Part shown: piece after piece, positions 40,448-49,487 of the stretch | How positions within the stretch are numbered: position 1 is the first letter of the stretch | Layout of the letters: each line of letters starts with the position of its first letter | Source: Kribbella sp. NBC_00382 | Lineage (GTDB): Bacteria; Actinomycetota; Actinomycetes; Propionibacteriales; Kribbellaceae | Assembly (NCBI RefSeq): GCF_036067295.1 | Contig: NZ_CP107954.1 | Coordinates: 5,518,001 to 5,582,000, forward strand | Reading direction: 5' to 3' | DNA: 64,000 nt | Notes under the pieces: model-generated | Told to the model about the DNA's origin: nothing | Seen by the model: only the letters and a program-made list of their open reading frames with translations | The model's database searches: none | Position numbers and translations under genes: made by a program

Positions 40448-41455
40448 ATGAGTATTGGGTCACCCGACTCGACCGTAGGTGTCGAGGACAACCCGTCGTC
40501 GGCCGAGCCGGTCCGCCCGGCCTCGGTGGCGCACGGCAAGTCCCCGACCCGGATCGCGATGGACCGGCTGCGCAAGGACAAGGTCGCGATCGTCTGCGCC
40601 GCCCTGGTGCTGTTCTTCATCCTGATCGCGATCTTCGCGCCGCTGCTGACCAAGCTCGAGGGCGCCGACATCGGCACCTTCAACACCGACCTGGTCGACG
40701 AGTTCGGCTACCCGACGATCCTGTCGAACGCCCAGCACTGGTTCGGGGTCGAGCCGAAGACCGGCCGGGACAACTTCGCCCGCTGGGTCTACGGCGCCCG
40801 CCCGTCGCTGATCGTCGCGTTCGTCGCGACCGTGATCGGCACCGTCGTCGGTGTCGTGGCCGGCCTGCTGGCCGGCTTCCTCGGCGGCTGGGTGGACCGG
40901 ATCATCTCCTGGCTGATCGACTTCGTGCTCAGCCTCCCGTACCTGCTGTTCGCGATCGCGATGGTGCCGATCGTGGAGTCGCTGCGCGGCGGTTCGTTCA
41001 ACCTGAGCCCGGACCAGCAGGCCTCGACCCGGTTCTTCGTCCTCATCTTCGTGCTCTCGTTCTTCGGCTGGGCCGGCCTGGCCCGGATCATCCGCGGCGA
41101 GGTGCTGTCGCTGCGCGAGCGCGAGTTCGTGCTGGCCGCGAAGGCGATCGGCGTACCGACCAGCCAGGTCCTGTTCAAGGAACTGCTGCCGAACCTGGTC
41201 GCCCCGATCGTCATCTCGGCCTCGCTCGCGCTACCGGCCTACGTCACGGCGGAGGCGGGCCTGTCCTTCCTCGGCGTCGGGCTGATCGAGCCGATCCCCT
41301 CGTGGGGTCAGACCATCTCGAACGCCACCAACTGGTTCAAGGCGGACCCGCTCTACCTGTGGCTGCCGGTGCTGGGCATCACCATCCTGGTGCTCGCGCT
41401 GGCCCTGCTCGGTGACGCGGTGCGCGACGCCTTCGACCCCAAGACTCGTCGGTAG
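40448..41455 (+). CDS. Oligopeptide/dipeptide ABC permease, DppC/OppC-like
   Basis: 335 residues. A polar N-terminus is followed by the first span (VAIVCAALVLFFILIAIFAP), then a large external loop and five more spans. The EAA loop reads REREFVLAAKAIGVPTSQVL, and AEAGLSFLGVGLIEPIPSWG is the OppC signature. It heads a five-gene importer operon (permease, binding protein, permease, two ATPases). ATG 40448. Confidence 0.92.
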   Translation: MSIGSPDSTVGVEDNPSSAEPVRPASVAHGKSPTRIAMDRLRKDKVAIVCAALVLFFILIAIFAPLLTKLEGADIGTFNTDLVDEFGYPTILSNAQHWFGVEPKTGRDNFARWVYGARPSLIVAFVATVIGTVVGVVAGLLAGFLGGWVDRIISWLIDFVLSLPYLLFAIAMVPIVESLRGGSFNLSPDQQASTRFFVLIFVLSFFGWAGLARIIRGEVLSLREREFVLAAKAIGVPTSQVLFKELLPNLVAPIVISASLALPAYVTAEAGLSFLGVGLIEPIPSWGQTISNATNWFKADPLYLWLPVLGITILVLALALLGDAVRDAFDPKTRR

Positions 41456-41496
41456 CCCGGCGTTTGCCCCAGCGGCAGAAAAGGAGAAACACGACA

Positions 41497-43251
41497 ATGC
41501 AGTGGAAACGGATCACCGCGGTTTCGGCGACGGTCATGCTGGCCGTCGCGGCCTGCGGCAGCCCGTCGGCGACGAACAAGCCGGGTAGCAACGCCACCAT
41601 CGGCGGTGCGCAGGTCAAGGCGACCGACGCGACCGCGAAGGGCCCGGCGCCGGAGGTAGCGGGTGCCAAGAAGGGCGGGACGATCTCGATCCTGTCCGAC
41701 GTCACCCCGGACAGCTTCGACCCGACGAACACCTACTACGTCGACGGCAACCAGATCGAGAAGCTGTACTTCCGGGCGCTGACGCAGTACAAGCTGGACG
41801 ACAAGACCCAGAAGCCGGTCCTGGTACCGGACCTCGCCGAGGACCTGGGCACCAAGTCGGCCGACGGCCTGACCTGGACGTTCAAGCTGAAGAAGGGCAT
41901 CAAGTACGACGACGGCACGCCGGTCAAGGCGGTCGACTACGCGTACGCGATCAAGCGGTCGTTCGCGCACGAGCTCTACGATGCCGGACCGGCCTACCAG
42001 ATCCAGTTCTTCAAGGACGGCGACAAGTACAAGGGCCCGTACGACGCCAACGGCAAGAACTACGCCGGTGTCGAGACGCCGGACGACTCCACCCTGGTCA
42101 TCCACCTGGCCAAGAAGTTCGACGACCTGCCGTTCTACGCGGCGTTCCCGATGTTCACCCCGATCCCGGAGGCGGCCGACACCAAGAAGGAGTACGAGCT
42201 CAAGCCGAAGTCGACCGGCCCGTACAAGGTCGTCTCGCTGACCCCCGGCTCGGAGCTGAAGCTCGTCAAGAACACCAACTGGGACCCGGCCACCGACCCG
42301 GTTCGGCACCAGTACGTCGACGGCTTCGACTTCAAGTTCTCGCAGGACCTGGTCAAGGTCCAGCGGCAGATCCTGGCCAGCTCCGGCACGGACGCCAACG
42401 CGCTGAACTACAGCAACCTGGACGCTTCGCTGCTGAACGAGGTCAAGGACCCGACGCAGATCATCAAGGGCGACCAGCCGTGTGTGATCACCTTCTCGAT
42501 GGACACCCGGAAGATCCCGTTCGAGGTCCGCAAGCTGATCGGTGAGGCGTACCCGTACAACGACTGGCGCAAGGTCGCCGGCCTGACCCCGGACACCGCG
42601 GTCCCGGCCTCCACCTACCTGCCGCCGGCCGTCCCGGGCTACGAGAAGTACGAGCTCCCGGGCCTGAACGGCACCGGCAAGGGTGCTCAGGACCCGGCCA
42701 TCGCGCAGAAGGTCAAGGACAAGCTGAAGGAGCTCGGCAAGGAGAACTTCGAGCTCAGCTGGTACTACTCCAACGACAACCCGATCACCACCCAGGTGAA
42801 CGCGCTGCGCACCCAGGCCTTCCAGAAGGCCGGCTTCAAGGTCCGCACGATCGGTGTTCCGTCGGCGAAGATCCGGACCCTGATCGGCAAGCAGGACGCG
42901 CCGGTCAACATCGGCAAGTCCCCGGGCAGCTGGTGCTCCGACTGGCCGACCGGTACCAGCTGGTTCCCGGTGCTCTACAAGTCCGATGCGATTGCCCTGG
43001 GCAACAGCCAGGGACAGCTGCAGGACCCGAAGCTGGACGCTGAGATCGACCGCGTCGCGGCCCTCAGCCCGGAGGAGCAGCTGAAGGAGTGGAGCAAGGT
43101 CGACAAGATGATCATGCAGGACTACCTGCCGTCGATCCCGCTGTACTACTCGGCCAGCGCCTTCCCGGTCGGCAAGAACATCGGTCACGCGGTCAACGAC
43201 CCGACGCAGGGTATGCCCGAGTTCACCTCGTTGTTCCTGAAGCAGCCCTGA
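41497..43251 (+). CDS. Peptide-type ABC transporter substrate-binding lipoprotein
   Basis: 584-residue SBP_bac_5 family protein. The signal peptide ends in a lipobox (LAVAACGS), so it is lipid-anchored on Cys20. The mature protein has GGTISILSDVTPDSFDP, ALTQYKLDDK, LVPDLAEDLG, KKGIKYDDGTPVKAVDYAYA and the C-terminal MIMQDYLPSIPLYYSA. It binds oligopeptides or similar ligands; specificity unknown. AAGGAG precedes ATG 41497. A 17-bp perfect hairpin after the gene (43289-43324) may raise its mRNA level over downstream genes. Confidence 0.93.
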   Translation: MQWKRITAVSATVMLAVAACGSPSATNKPGSNATIGGAQVKATDATAKGPAPEVAGAKKGGTISILSDVTPDSFDPTNTYYVDGNQIEKLYFRALTQYKLDDKTQKPVLVPDLAEDLGTKSADGLTWTFKLKKGIKYDDGTPVKAVDYAYAIKRSFAHELYDAGPAYQIQFFKDGDKYKGPYDANGKNYAGVETPDDSTLVIHLAKKFDDLPFYAAFPMFTPIPEAADTKKEYELKPKSTGPYKVVSLTPGSELKLVKNTNWDPATDPVRHQYVDGFDFKFSQDLVKVQRQILASSGTDANALNYSNLDASLLNEVKDPTQIIKGDQPCVITFSMDTRKIPFEVRKLIGEAYPYNDWRKVAGLTPDTAVPASTYLPPAVPGYEKYELPGLNGTGKGAQDPAIAQKVKDKLKELGKENFELSWYYSNDNPITTQVNALRTQAFQKAGFKVRTIGVPSAKIRTLIGKQDAPVNIGKSPGSWCSDWPTGTSWFPVLYKSDAIALGNSQGQLQDPKLDAEIDRVAALSPEEQLKEWSKVDKMIMQDYLPSIPLYYSASAFPVGKNIGHAVNDPTQGMPEFTSLFLKQP

Positions 43252-43288
43252 TCGGTGCTGCCGCAGGCAGCTGTCTGATCTGAATGAA

Positions 43289-43324
43289 GGGGTGATGACC
43301 GGACCCAGGTCCGGTCATCACCCC
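43289..43324 (+). terminator. Intercistronic hairpin between binding protein and permease
   Basis: Perfect 17-bp inverted repeat (43289-43305 with 43308-43324) with only 2 nt between arms. No U-tract. It probably stabilises the upstream mRNA or attenuates read-through into the permease and ATPase genes. Confidence 0.7.
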
Positions 43325-43344
43325 GACCGGTGAGGAGAAACCTC

Positions 43345-44337
43345 GTGCTCTACTTCGTGGCGCGTCGGCTGGTGAGCGCGCTCAGTGTCGTGCTGGTCAC
43401 GCTGGTCGCGACCTTCGCGTTGTTCTTCGTCGCCCCGACCGACCCGGCCGCGGCGATCTGTGGTGAGCGCAACTGCACCCAGGAGCGCTACAACGACATC
43501 AAGGAAAACCTGCACCTCGACAAACCCAAGGTGCAGCAGTTCGCCGAGTACACGGTGGGGATCTTCGCCGGCCGGACCTTCACGACCTCCGGGGTGGTGC
43601 AGGAGTGCAGCGCTCCCTGCCTGGGTTTCTCCTTCAAGAGCAACCGGCCGGTCACCGACATGATCAAGACCCGGCTCCCGGTGACGGTCTCGCTCGTTCT
43701 CGGGTACGCCGTGATCGTGCTGACGGTCGGCGTCGCGATCGGGTCGATGGCCGCGAAACGCCGCGGCACGACCGGTGACCGGGTACTGATGAGCAGCACC
43801 CTGATCCTCAGCTCGATCCCGTACTACATCGTCGCGCTGATGTTGTCGCTCTACCTGACCGTGCTCTACCCGATCCTGCCCAGAGGCGGCTACACACCGC
43901 TGACTGAGAACCCGGCCAAGTGGTTCACCGGGTTGCTGACGCCCTGGCTCATCCTCGGGATCTACAGCTGTACCCAGTACGCCCGGTACTCGCGCGGATC
44001 GATGGTGGAGACGCTGAGCGAGGACTACATCCGGACGGCGCGGGCCAAGGGCCTGTCCGACCGGGTGGTCACCTACAAGCACGCGCTGCGGTCGGGCCTG
44101 ATCCCGGTCGTGACGATCTTCGGTCTGGACATCGCCGGCAGCCTGGCCGGCGCCATCTTCACCGAGCGGATCTTCGACCTGCCCGGGCTAGGCAACCTGG
44201 TACTGGAGAGCCTGAAGAACTACGACCTGCCGGTCATCATGGGCACGGTGCTGATCTCTTCGGTGATCCTGGTCGCGATGAACTTCCTGGTCGATGTGAC
44301 CTACAGCGTGATCGACCCGAGAGTGAGGCTGGCGTGA
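43345..44337 (+). CDS. Oligopeptide/dipeptide ABC permease, DppB/OppB-like
   Basis: 330 residues, six spans. N-terminus LYFVARRLVSALSVVLVTLV; EAA loop SEDYIRTARAKGLSDRVV then HALRSGLIPVVTIFGLDIAG; C-terminal FTERIFDLPGLGNLVLESL. The GTG at 43345 was chosen because GAGGAG at 43332-43337 lies 7 nt before it; the earlier GTG at 43330 would put that site inside the gene. Its stop overlaps the next GTG start. Confidence 0.92.
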   Translation: MLYFVARRLVSALSVVLVTLVATFALFFVAPTDPAAAICGERNCTQERYNDIKENLHLDKPKVQQFAEYTVGIFAGRTFTTSGVVQECSAPCLGFSFKSNRPVTDMIKTRLPVTVSLVLGYAVIVLTVGVAIGSMAAKRRGTTGDRVLMSSTLILSSIPYYIVALMLSLYLTVLYPILPRGGYTPLTENPAKWFTGLLTPWLILGIYSCTQYARYSRGSMVETLSEDYIRTARAKGLSDRVVTYKHALRSGLIPVVTIFGLDIAGSLAGAIFTERIFDLPGLGNLVLESLKNYDLPVIMGTVLISSVILVAMNFLVDVTYSVIDPRVRLA

Positions 44338-45446
44338 CGACACAAGACCCAGTCCGCAACGACGCCGTTCGCAACCCTTCGGTCGCGACCCGGGAACGCC
44401 GTTCGGGCCTGACGCCGAGCGGCGAGACGCCGTACCTCGAGGTCGAGAACCTGACCGTCCGGTTCCCGACCGCCGACGGTCTGGTGAGTGCCGTGAACGG
44501 GCTCAGCTACGCCGTACCGCTGGGCCGGACGCTCGCGATCGTGGGCGAGTCCGGTTCCGGCAAGTCGGTGTCGAGCATGGCCGTGATGGGCCTGCACGAC
44601 CCGAAGCGGACCCAGATCACCGGCTCGATCCGGCTCGGCGGCGACGAGCTCGTCGGGATGCCGGAGTCGGAGCTGATGAAGGTCCGCGGCGACGCGGTGG
44701 CGATGGTCTTCCAGGACCCGCAGTCGTCCCTGCACCCGCTCTACACGATCGGCGCGCAGATCACCGAGGCGTACCGGGTGCACCACAAGGTGTCCAAGGA
44801 CGTCGCGAAGAAGCGCGCCCTGGAGATGCTCGACCTGGTCGGCATCCCGAACCCGATCCGCCGGTTCAAGCAGTACCCGCACGAATTCTCCGGCGGTATG
44901 CGGCAGCGCGCGATGATCGCGATGGGCCTGGTCAACGACCCGAAGCTGGTGATCGCCGACGAGCCGACCACCGCGCTCGACGTCACCGTGCAGGCGCAGA
45001 TCCTGGACCTGCTGAACACCCTGCAGAAGGAGTTCGGCTCGGCGATCGTGCTGATCACGCACGACCTGGGCGTGGTGGCCGAGATGGCCGACGACGTCCT
45101 GGTGATGTACGCCGGCCGCTGCGTGGAGTACGGCACGGCCGAGGACGTACTGGCCCGGCCGCGGATGCCCTACACGTGGGGCCTGCTGGAGTCGATCCCG
45201 ACGGTCTCAGCGGCCAGCGAGAAGCTGCGCCCGATCAAGGGTCTGCCGCCGTCGTTGCTGGCGCTGCCGGACGGCTGTTCGTTCAACCCGCGTTGTCCCT
45301 ACAAGGACCGGGTCAAGGGCGACCGCTGTACCACTGACCTGCCCGAGCTGCTTCCGGTCGACGGTGCCGGCGCGCACACGTCCCGTTGCCACCTGCACGA
45401 CAAGGCCTCGATCTACGAGGCCGAGGTCGCGCCGAGACTGGGCTGA
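44334..45446 (+). CDS. Peptide ABC transporter ATPase, DppD/OppD-like
   Basis: 370 residues with a polar 35-residue N-terminal extension. Walker A GESGSGKS, Q-loop VFQDPQSSLHPLY, signature FSGGMRQRAMIAMGL, Walker B LVIADEPTTALD and the oligopeptide C-terminal domain with the Cys motif CSFNPRCPYKDRVKGDRC (possible Fe-S ligand set). GTG 44334 lies inside the preceding stop (GTGA). Confidence 0.94.
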   Translation: MTTQDPVRNDAVRNPSVATRERRSGLTPSGETPYLEVENLTVRFPTADGLVSAVNGLSYAVPLGRTLAIVGESGSGKSVSSMAVMGLHDPKRTQITGSIRLGGDELVGMPESELMKVRGDAVAMVFQDPQSSLHPLYTIGAQITEAYRVHHKVSKDVAKKRALEMLDLVGIPNPIRRFKQYPHEFSGGMRQRAMIAMGLVNDPKLVIADEPTTALDVTVQAQILDLLNTLQKEFGSAIVLITHDLGVVAEMADDVLVMYAGRCVEYGTAEDVLARPRMPYTWGLLESIPTVSAASEKLRPIKGLPPSLLALPDGCSFNPRCPYKDRVKGDRCTTDLPELLPVDGAGAHTSRCHLHDKASIYEAEVAPRLG

Positions 45447-45454
45447 GGAGAGAG

Positions 45455-46504
45455 ATGAGCGACACGACGCGTCCGGCGGACGCAAACACCAGCCCGCTGC
45501 TGCAGATCCGCGACCTCAAGATGCACTTCCCGATCAAGGAAGCCGCGGGGCTCGGCCGGACCAAGAAGGTCGTCCAGGCTGTCGACGGGGTGAGCTTCGA
45601 CCTGAAGCCGGGCAGGGTCCTGGGCCTGGTCGGTGAGTCCGGTTGTGGCAAGTCGACGACGGGCCGGATGATCACCCGGCTGCTGACCCCGACGGCCGGC
45701 CAGATCCTGTTCAAGGGCACGGACATCGCCCGGATGAAGGAGAAGCAGCTGCGCCCGTTCCGGCGGCAGCTGCAGATCGTCTTCCAGGACCCGTACAGCT
45801 CGCTGAACCCGCGGCAGACGGTCAGCAACATCCTGACCACCCCGCTGCGCGTGCACAACCTGGTCCCCAAGGGCCAGGAGCTGGCCCGGGTCCAGGAACT
45901 GCTCGAGCGGGTCGGGCTGAACCCCGAGCACCACAACCGGTACCCGAACGAGTTCTCCGGTGGTCAGCGCCAGCGGATCGGGATCGCCCGGGCGCTCGCG
46001 GTGGAGCCCGAGGTGATCATCGCCGACGAGCCGGTCTCCGCGCTCGACGTCTCGATCCAGGCCCAGGTGATGAACCTGATGGAGGACCTGCGCCGCGATC
46101 TGGGCATCGCCTTCGTCTTCATCGCGCACGACCTCGGCGTCGTCCGGCACTTCTGTGACGAGGTCGCGGTGATGTACCTGGGCAAGATCGTCGAGCAGGG
46201 CCCGCGGGACCAGATCTACAACGCTCCGCAGCACCCCTACACCCAGGCGCTGCTGTCGGCCGCTCCCGATCTGGGCACCATCCGTGGTACCCCGCCGAAG
46301 GAGCGGATCCGGCTGGTCGGTGACGTGCCGTCGCCGATCGACCCGCCGAGCGGTTGCCGGTTCCGGACCCGCTGCTGGAAGGCCGAGGACATCTGCGCCA
46401 CCCAGGAGCCGCTGCTGATCGCCAAGCCGAAGTCCGGCCCCGGCCACGCGGCCGCCTGCCACTTCGCCGAGCCAAAGGTCGACCTGACCGCAGCGACTGC
46501 GTAG
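45455..46504 (+). CDS. Peptide ABC transporter ATPase, DppF/OppF-like
   Basis: 349 residues. Walker A GESGCGKST, Q-loop VFQDPYSSLNPRQ, signature FSGGQRQRIGIARAL, Walker B VIIADEPVSALD and a C-terminal Cys-rich stretch (GCRFRTRCWKAEDIC). ATG 45455 follows GAGGAG. It is the last gene of the importer operon and is followed by a 15-bp-stem terminator that abuts the promoter of the full-length SARP gene. Confidence 0.94.
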   Translation: MSDTTRPADANTSPLLQIRDLKMHFPIKEAAGLGRTKKVVQAVDGVSFDLKPGRVLGLVGESGCGKSTTGRMITRLLTPTAGQILFKGTDIARMKEKQLRPFRRQLQIVFQDPYSSLNPRQTVSNILTTPLRVHNLVPKGQELARVQELLERVGLNPEHHNRYPNEFSGGQRQRIGIARALAVEPEVIIADEPVSALDVSIQAQVMNLMEDLRRDLGIAFVFIAHDLGVVRHFCDEVAVMYLGKIVEQGPRDQIYNAPQHPYTQALLSAAPDLGTIRGTPPKERIRLVGDVPSPIDPPSGCRFRTRCWKAEDICATQEPLLIAKPKSGPGHAAACHFAEPKVDLTAATA

Positions 46505-46515
46505 TTATCCACAGG

Positions 46516-46551
46516 AACGCCCTGCTGACAGAACTTTGTCAGCAGGGCGTT
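46516..46551 (+). terminator. Terminator of the peptide importer operon
   Basis: Perfect 15-bp stem (46516-46530 with 46537-46551), 6-nt loop, 12 nt past the last stop codon. The right arm ends 1 nt before the TACTGT -10 of the next gene. Confidence 0.85.
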
Positions 46552-46552
46552 C

Positions 46553-46558
46553 TACTGT
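46553..46558 (+). promoter_or_regulatory. -10 element of the SARP/NB-ARC/TPR gene
   Basis: TACTGT lies 6 nt upstream of ATG 46565, implying a leaderless transcript. The -35 region would fall in the loop and left arm of the importer terminator, so termination and initiation share sequence. Confidence 0.5.
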
Positions 46559-46564
46559 TCACCC

Positions 46565-49423
46565 ATGGACTTCCGTTTGCTGGGGGCAATCGAGATCTCC
46601 GGCCAGGCGACCGCCCTGCGCCGGCAGGAGCGGTCGTTGCTGGCGATCTTGTTGCTGAGGGCAAATGAATCGGTGCCGCTCGCGGAGCTGGTCGATCTGT
46701 TGTGGCCGGATGATCCGCCGGCCGATGCGCGTGGGTCACTGCAGGTCTATGTCTCCCGGCTGCGCAAGGCGTTGCCAGGCATCACGATCAGCAGCAACGC
46801 CGTCGGGTACGCCGTACAAGTGGAGGCTAAGTCGGTTGATGTAGAGCGCTTTCGGCGTCAGGTGGCTCTGGCGCGCAATGAGCCAGACCCGGTACTGCGG
46901 GGTGACGGCCTGCGGCGGGCGCTTGAGGTTTGGCGTGGGGAGCCGTTGGCTGACCTGGTGCCGCAGGAGACCCGTGAGCGGTTGATCGCGGGGCTGGTCG
47001 AGGGGCGTGCGGCTGCAGTCGAGGATCGAGTCGAGGCGGATCTGCAAGCGGGGCGGCATGAGCAGGTCGAGGGTGAGCTGGCCGGTCTCGTTCGCGAGCA
47101 CCCGCAACGCGAGCGGTTGATGGCGGCATGGATGACGGCGCTCTATCGTGCCGGCCGCAAATCCGAGGCGTTGCGGGCGTACCAGGAGTTGGCCGGACGG
47201 CTGGCCGAGGAGTTCGGGCTGGATCCCGCTCCTGCGCTGCGCAGGCTCCATCTGGCCATCTTGCGCGACGATCCGAGCTTGCGACCGGAGACGGCGATCC
47301 GGGCCGAGGGCACCGTGCCGCGAGAGTTGCCGGTGGACATCTCGCTGCTGATCGGGCGTGACGACCTGCTGGCCGACGCCGGACGGGTGCTGACCCAGGG
47401 CGATCGTGCTCAGCCTGCCGTCTACTGCCTTTGGGGTGGCGCCGGCGTTGGGAAATCGGCGGCCGGAACGCGGATCGGCCATCTGGTGGCGGCGTCGTTT
47501 CCCGACGGACAACTGTTCGCGCGGCTGCAAGACGTCGGGGGAGAGGCGGTGCCTGCCGGCGCATTGCTTGGGCGGATGCTGCGCTCGCTCGGGGTCCAGC
47601 CTGGCGCGGTACCGGCCTCGGCCGCCGACCGGGCGACGATGTTCCGCGAACGGACCGAGAGCCTGGCTGTTCTCGTGCTGCTGGACGATGCGCTGGATGC
47701 CGGGATCGTTGCCCAGTTGCTGCCTACTGGTTCGCGTTGTGCCGTGCTGGTCACCTCACGCAAGCCGTTGCCGGAGCTGACCGAGGCAGTACATCGCCAA
47801 GTCACGCCGCTGGACGCAACGACGAGCCACGCCCTGCTGACCCGGCTGATCGGTCGAACGCTGCGCGACCGTTTGACTCTGGACTCGGTGGCCGAGCAAT
47901 GTGTCGGTCTCCCGTTGGCACTGCGCATCGTCGGCTCGCGGTTGGCGTTGTCCGGCGACGATGCGCTGCAGTCGATCGCCCACGCGCTGGCCGACGACGA
48001 CCAGCGGCTCGACTCGATGGTGGCCGGGGACCTCGCAGTACGGACGAGCCTGGGTCGCACCATGACGCTCGCCGACCCGCAGGCCCGGCAACTGCTTGAA
48101 CGCCTCTCCCTGGTGGGCATCACCGAGTTCCCGTCCTGGGTGGCCGCGCCGCTGCTGGACTGCGACGAAGCGACCGGCGCTGCCGTCTTCGAGCGCCTGG
48201 TCGACCTGGGCCTGGTCGAACTCGTCCACGACCAGCGGTACAAGATGCACGCGCTTGTCCGCGCTTACGCTGCAGAACAACTGGCGTTGGCCGGCGACCG
48301 TGACGAACCACTTGGGAGGTATCTGCAGGCCGTACTGCGCCTGGCCGGCCTGGCGGACAACAGCCTCCCGCACGGACTCACCCTCACGCTCCGCTTGGCG
48401 GTGCCGGACCGGCCACGACTACCGGCCGCGGAGGCGGATGCCATCGCCGACCCAGGCCCGTGGATGGACGGCAACTGGCCGTTGATCCGGGCGGCGGTCT
48501 TCACGGCTCTCCAAGCCGGCCGACAGGTCGAGGCGGCCGAGTTGGCGCTCCGGCTGAACGGCTACAGCGTGATCGCGGCGCTCGATGATCTCCGGGCGGA
48601 GGTGCTCTCAGCAGCCAGGGAAGCGGTCAAGGAGTCCGGCCCGCTGGAGCTCTACGTCCGGCTGGCGTTCGGCCTGCTTCCGGCGTTGGAGCTGTCGCCC
48701 GCAGAACGCCTGGCGGCAGGTGAGGAACTGCTGGAACTGTCCGAGCAGCTCGGCTCCACCGAGCTCCAGGTGCGGGCGATGTTCCACATCAGCATCGGCG
48801 CCAACCAGAGCATGGATCTCGATCGGGCCCAGGAGGTGACGACCAAGGCCCTCGAGCTGACCGAGCAGCCCGACGGGCCGGTGGACCTGCGCGTCTTCGT
48901 CCTCCAGCAGTTGTCGATCATCGCCGCCGAGCGGCACGACTTCGAGGCCGGGGCCGGGTGGGCGCGCGAGCTGCACGCGATGGCGCCGCCGGGCACGATC
49001 AGCGAGGGCGACGGGCTGTTCCTGCTCGGCGAGAACGAGCTCGAGCTGGGCCGGTACGACGACGCGATGGCGACCCTCACCCGCGCGGCGGACATCTATG
49101 GTGCCGTGGGCAACGACTTCACCGTCGCCCGGGTGCGGACCATGATGGCCCTGGTGGCCAGCCGGACCGGTGACACGGCGCTCGGCCGGGAGCTGCTCGA
49201 CCAGGCGATCGACTGGGACCGGCACCACCCCGGAACCAATCTGATGGAGGTGGTCGAGTTGATCGAGGCCGATCTGGCGATGGCGCTCGGCGACGTCGAG
49301 GGCAGCCGGCGGACCAGGCTGCGCCTGATCGAGGAGGCCGGGGCGAGCGGCAAGACGACGCTCCAGCAACAGATCCAGCACATCCTGGACACCGATCCCA
49401 GGGACCCGGCCAACCACAGCTGA
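46565..49423 (+). CDS. SARP/BTAD NB-ARC TPR regulator (AfsR-like)
   Basis: 952 residues. wHTH (1-90; FRLLGAIEISGQATAL), BTAD (95-240; LRKALPGITIS, RRLHLAILRDDPSLRPE), NB-ARC from about 270 with LLIGRDDLLADAG, Walker A WGGAGVGKSAAG, VLLDDALDAG and GLPLALRIVGSRLAL (ARC), then about 300 residues of helical TPR-like repeats. A STAND-class activator: the TPR end senses a signal, the NTPase switches state and the wHTH binds DNA. The gene directly follows the peptide importer, and a truncated paralogue precedes it. Confidence 0.92.
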   Translation: MDFRLLGAIEISGQATALRRQERSLLAILLLRANESVPLAELVDLLWPDDPPADARGSLQVYVSRLRKALPGITISSNAVGYAVQVEAKSVDVERFRRQVALARNEPDPVLRGDGLRRALEVWRGEPLADLVPQETRERLIAGLVEGRAAAVEDRVEADLQAGRHEQVEGELAGLVREHPQRERLMAAWMTALYRAGRKSEALRAYQELAGRLAEEFGLDPAPALRRLHLAILRDDPSLRPETAIRAEGTVPRELPVDISLLIGRDDLLADAGRVLTQGDRAQPAVYCLWGGAGVGKSAAGTRIGHLVAASFPDGQLFARLQDVGGEAVPAGALLGRMLRSLGVQPGAVPASAADRATMFRERTESLAVLVLLDDALDAGIVAQLLPTGSRCAVLVTSRKPLPELTEAVHRQVTPLDATTSHALLTRLIGRTLRDRLTLDSVAEQCVGLPLALRIVGSRLALSGDDALQSIAHALADDDQRLDSMVAGDLAVRTSLGRTMTLADPQARQLLERLSLVGITEFPSWVAAPLLDCDEATGAAVFERLVDLGLVELVHDQRYKMHALVRAYAAEQLALAGDRDEPLGRYLQAVLRLAGLADNSLPHGLTLTLRLAVPDRPRLPAAEADAIADPGPWMDGNWPLIRAAVFTALQAGRQVEAAELALRLNGYSVIAALDDLRAEVLSAAREAVKESGPLELYVRLAFGLLPALELSPAERLAAGEELLELSEQLGSTELQVRAMFHISIGANQSMDLDRAQEVTTKALELTEQPDGPVDLRVFVLQQLSIIAAERHDFEAGAGWARELHAMAPPGTISEGDGLFLLGENELELGRYDDAMATLTRAADIYGAVGNDFTVARVRTMMALVASRTGDTALGRELLDQAIDWDRHHPGTNLMEVVELIEADLAMALGDVEGSRRTRLRLIEEAGASGKTTLQQQIQHILDTDPRDPANHS

Positions 49424-49425
49424 TC

Positions 49426-49487
49426 GCAAAGTCAGGCCTGCTCGCCGTGCCGGAGGGCAAAGTCAGGCGTGCTCGCCATGCCGGAGG
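49426..49487. repeat. 31-bp tandem duplication at the LtrA 3' end
   Basis: Units 49426-49456 and 49457-49487 are identical except for two bases. Each encodes, on the minus strand, the LRHGE(H/Q)A-stop end of LtrA, so the copy at 49426-49456 is a relic of the C-terminus lying past the current stop. Confidence 0.85.
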
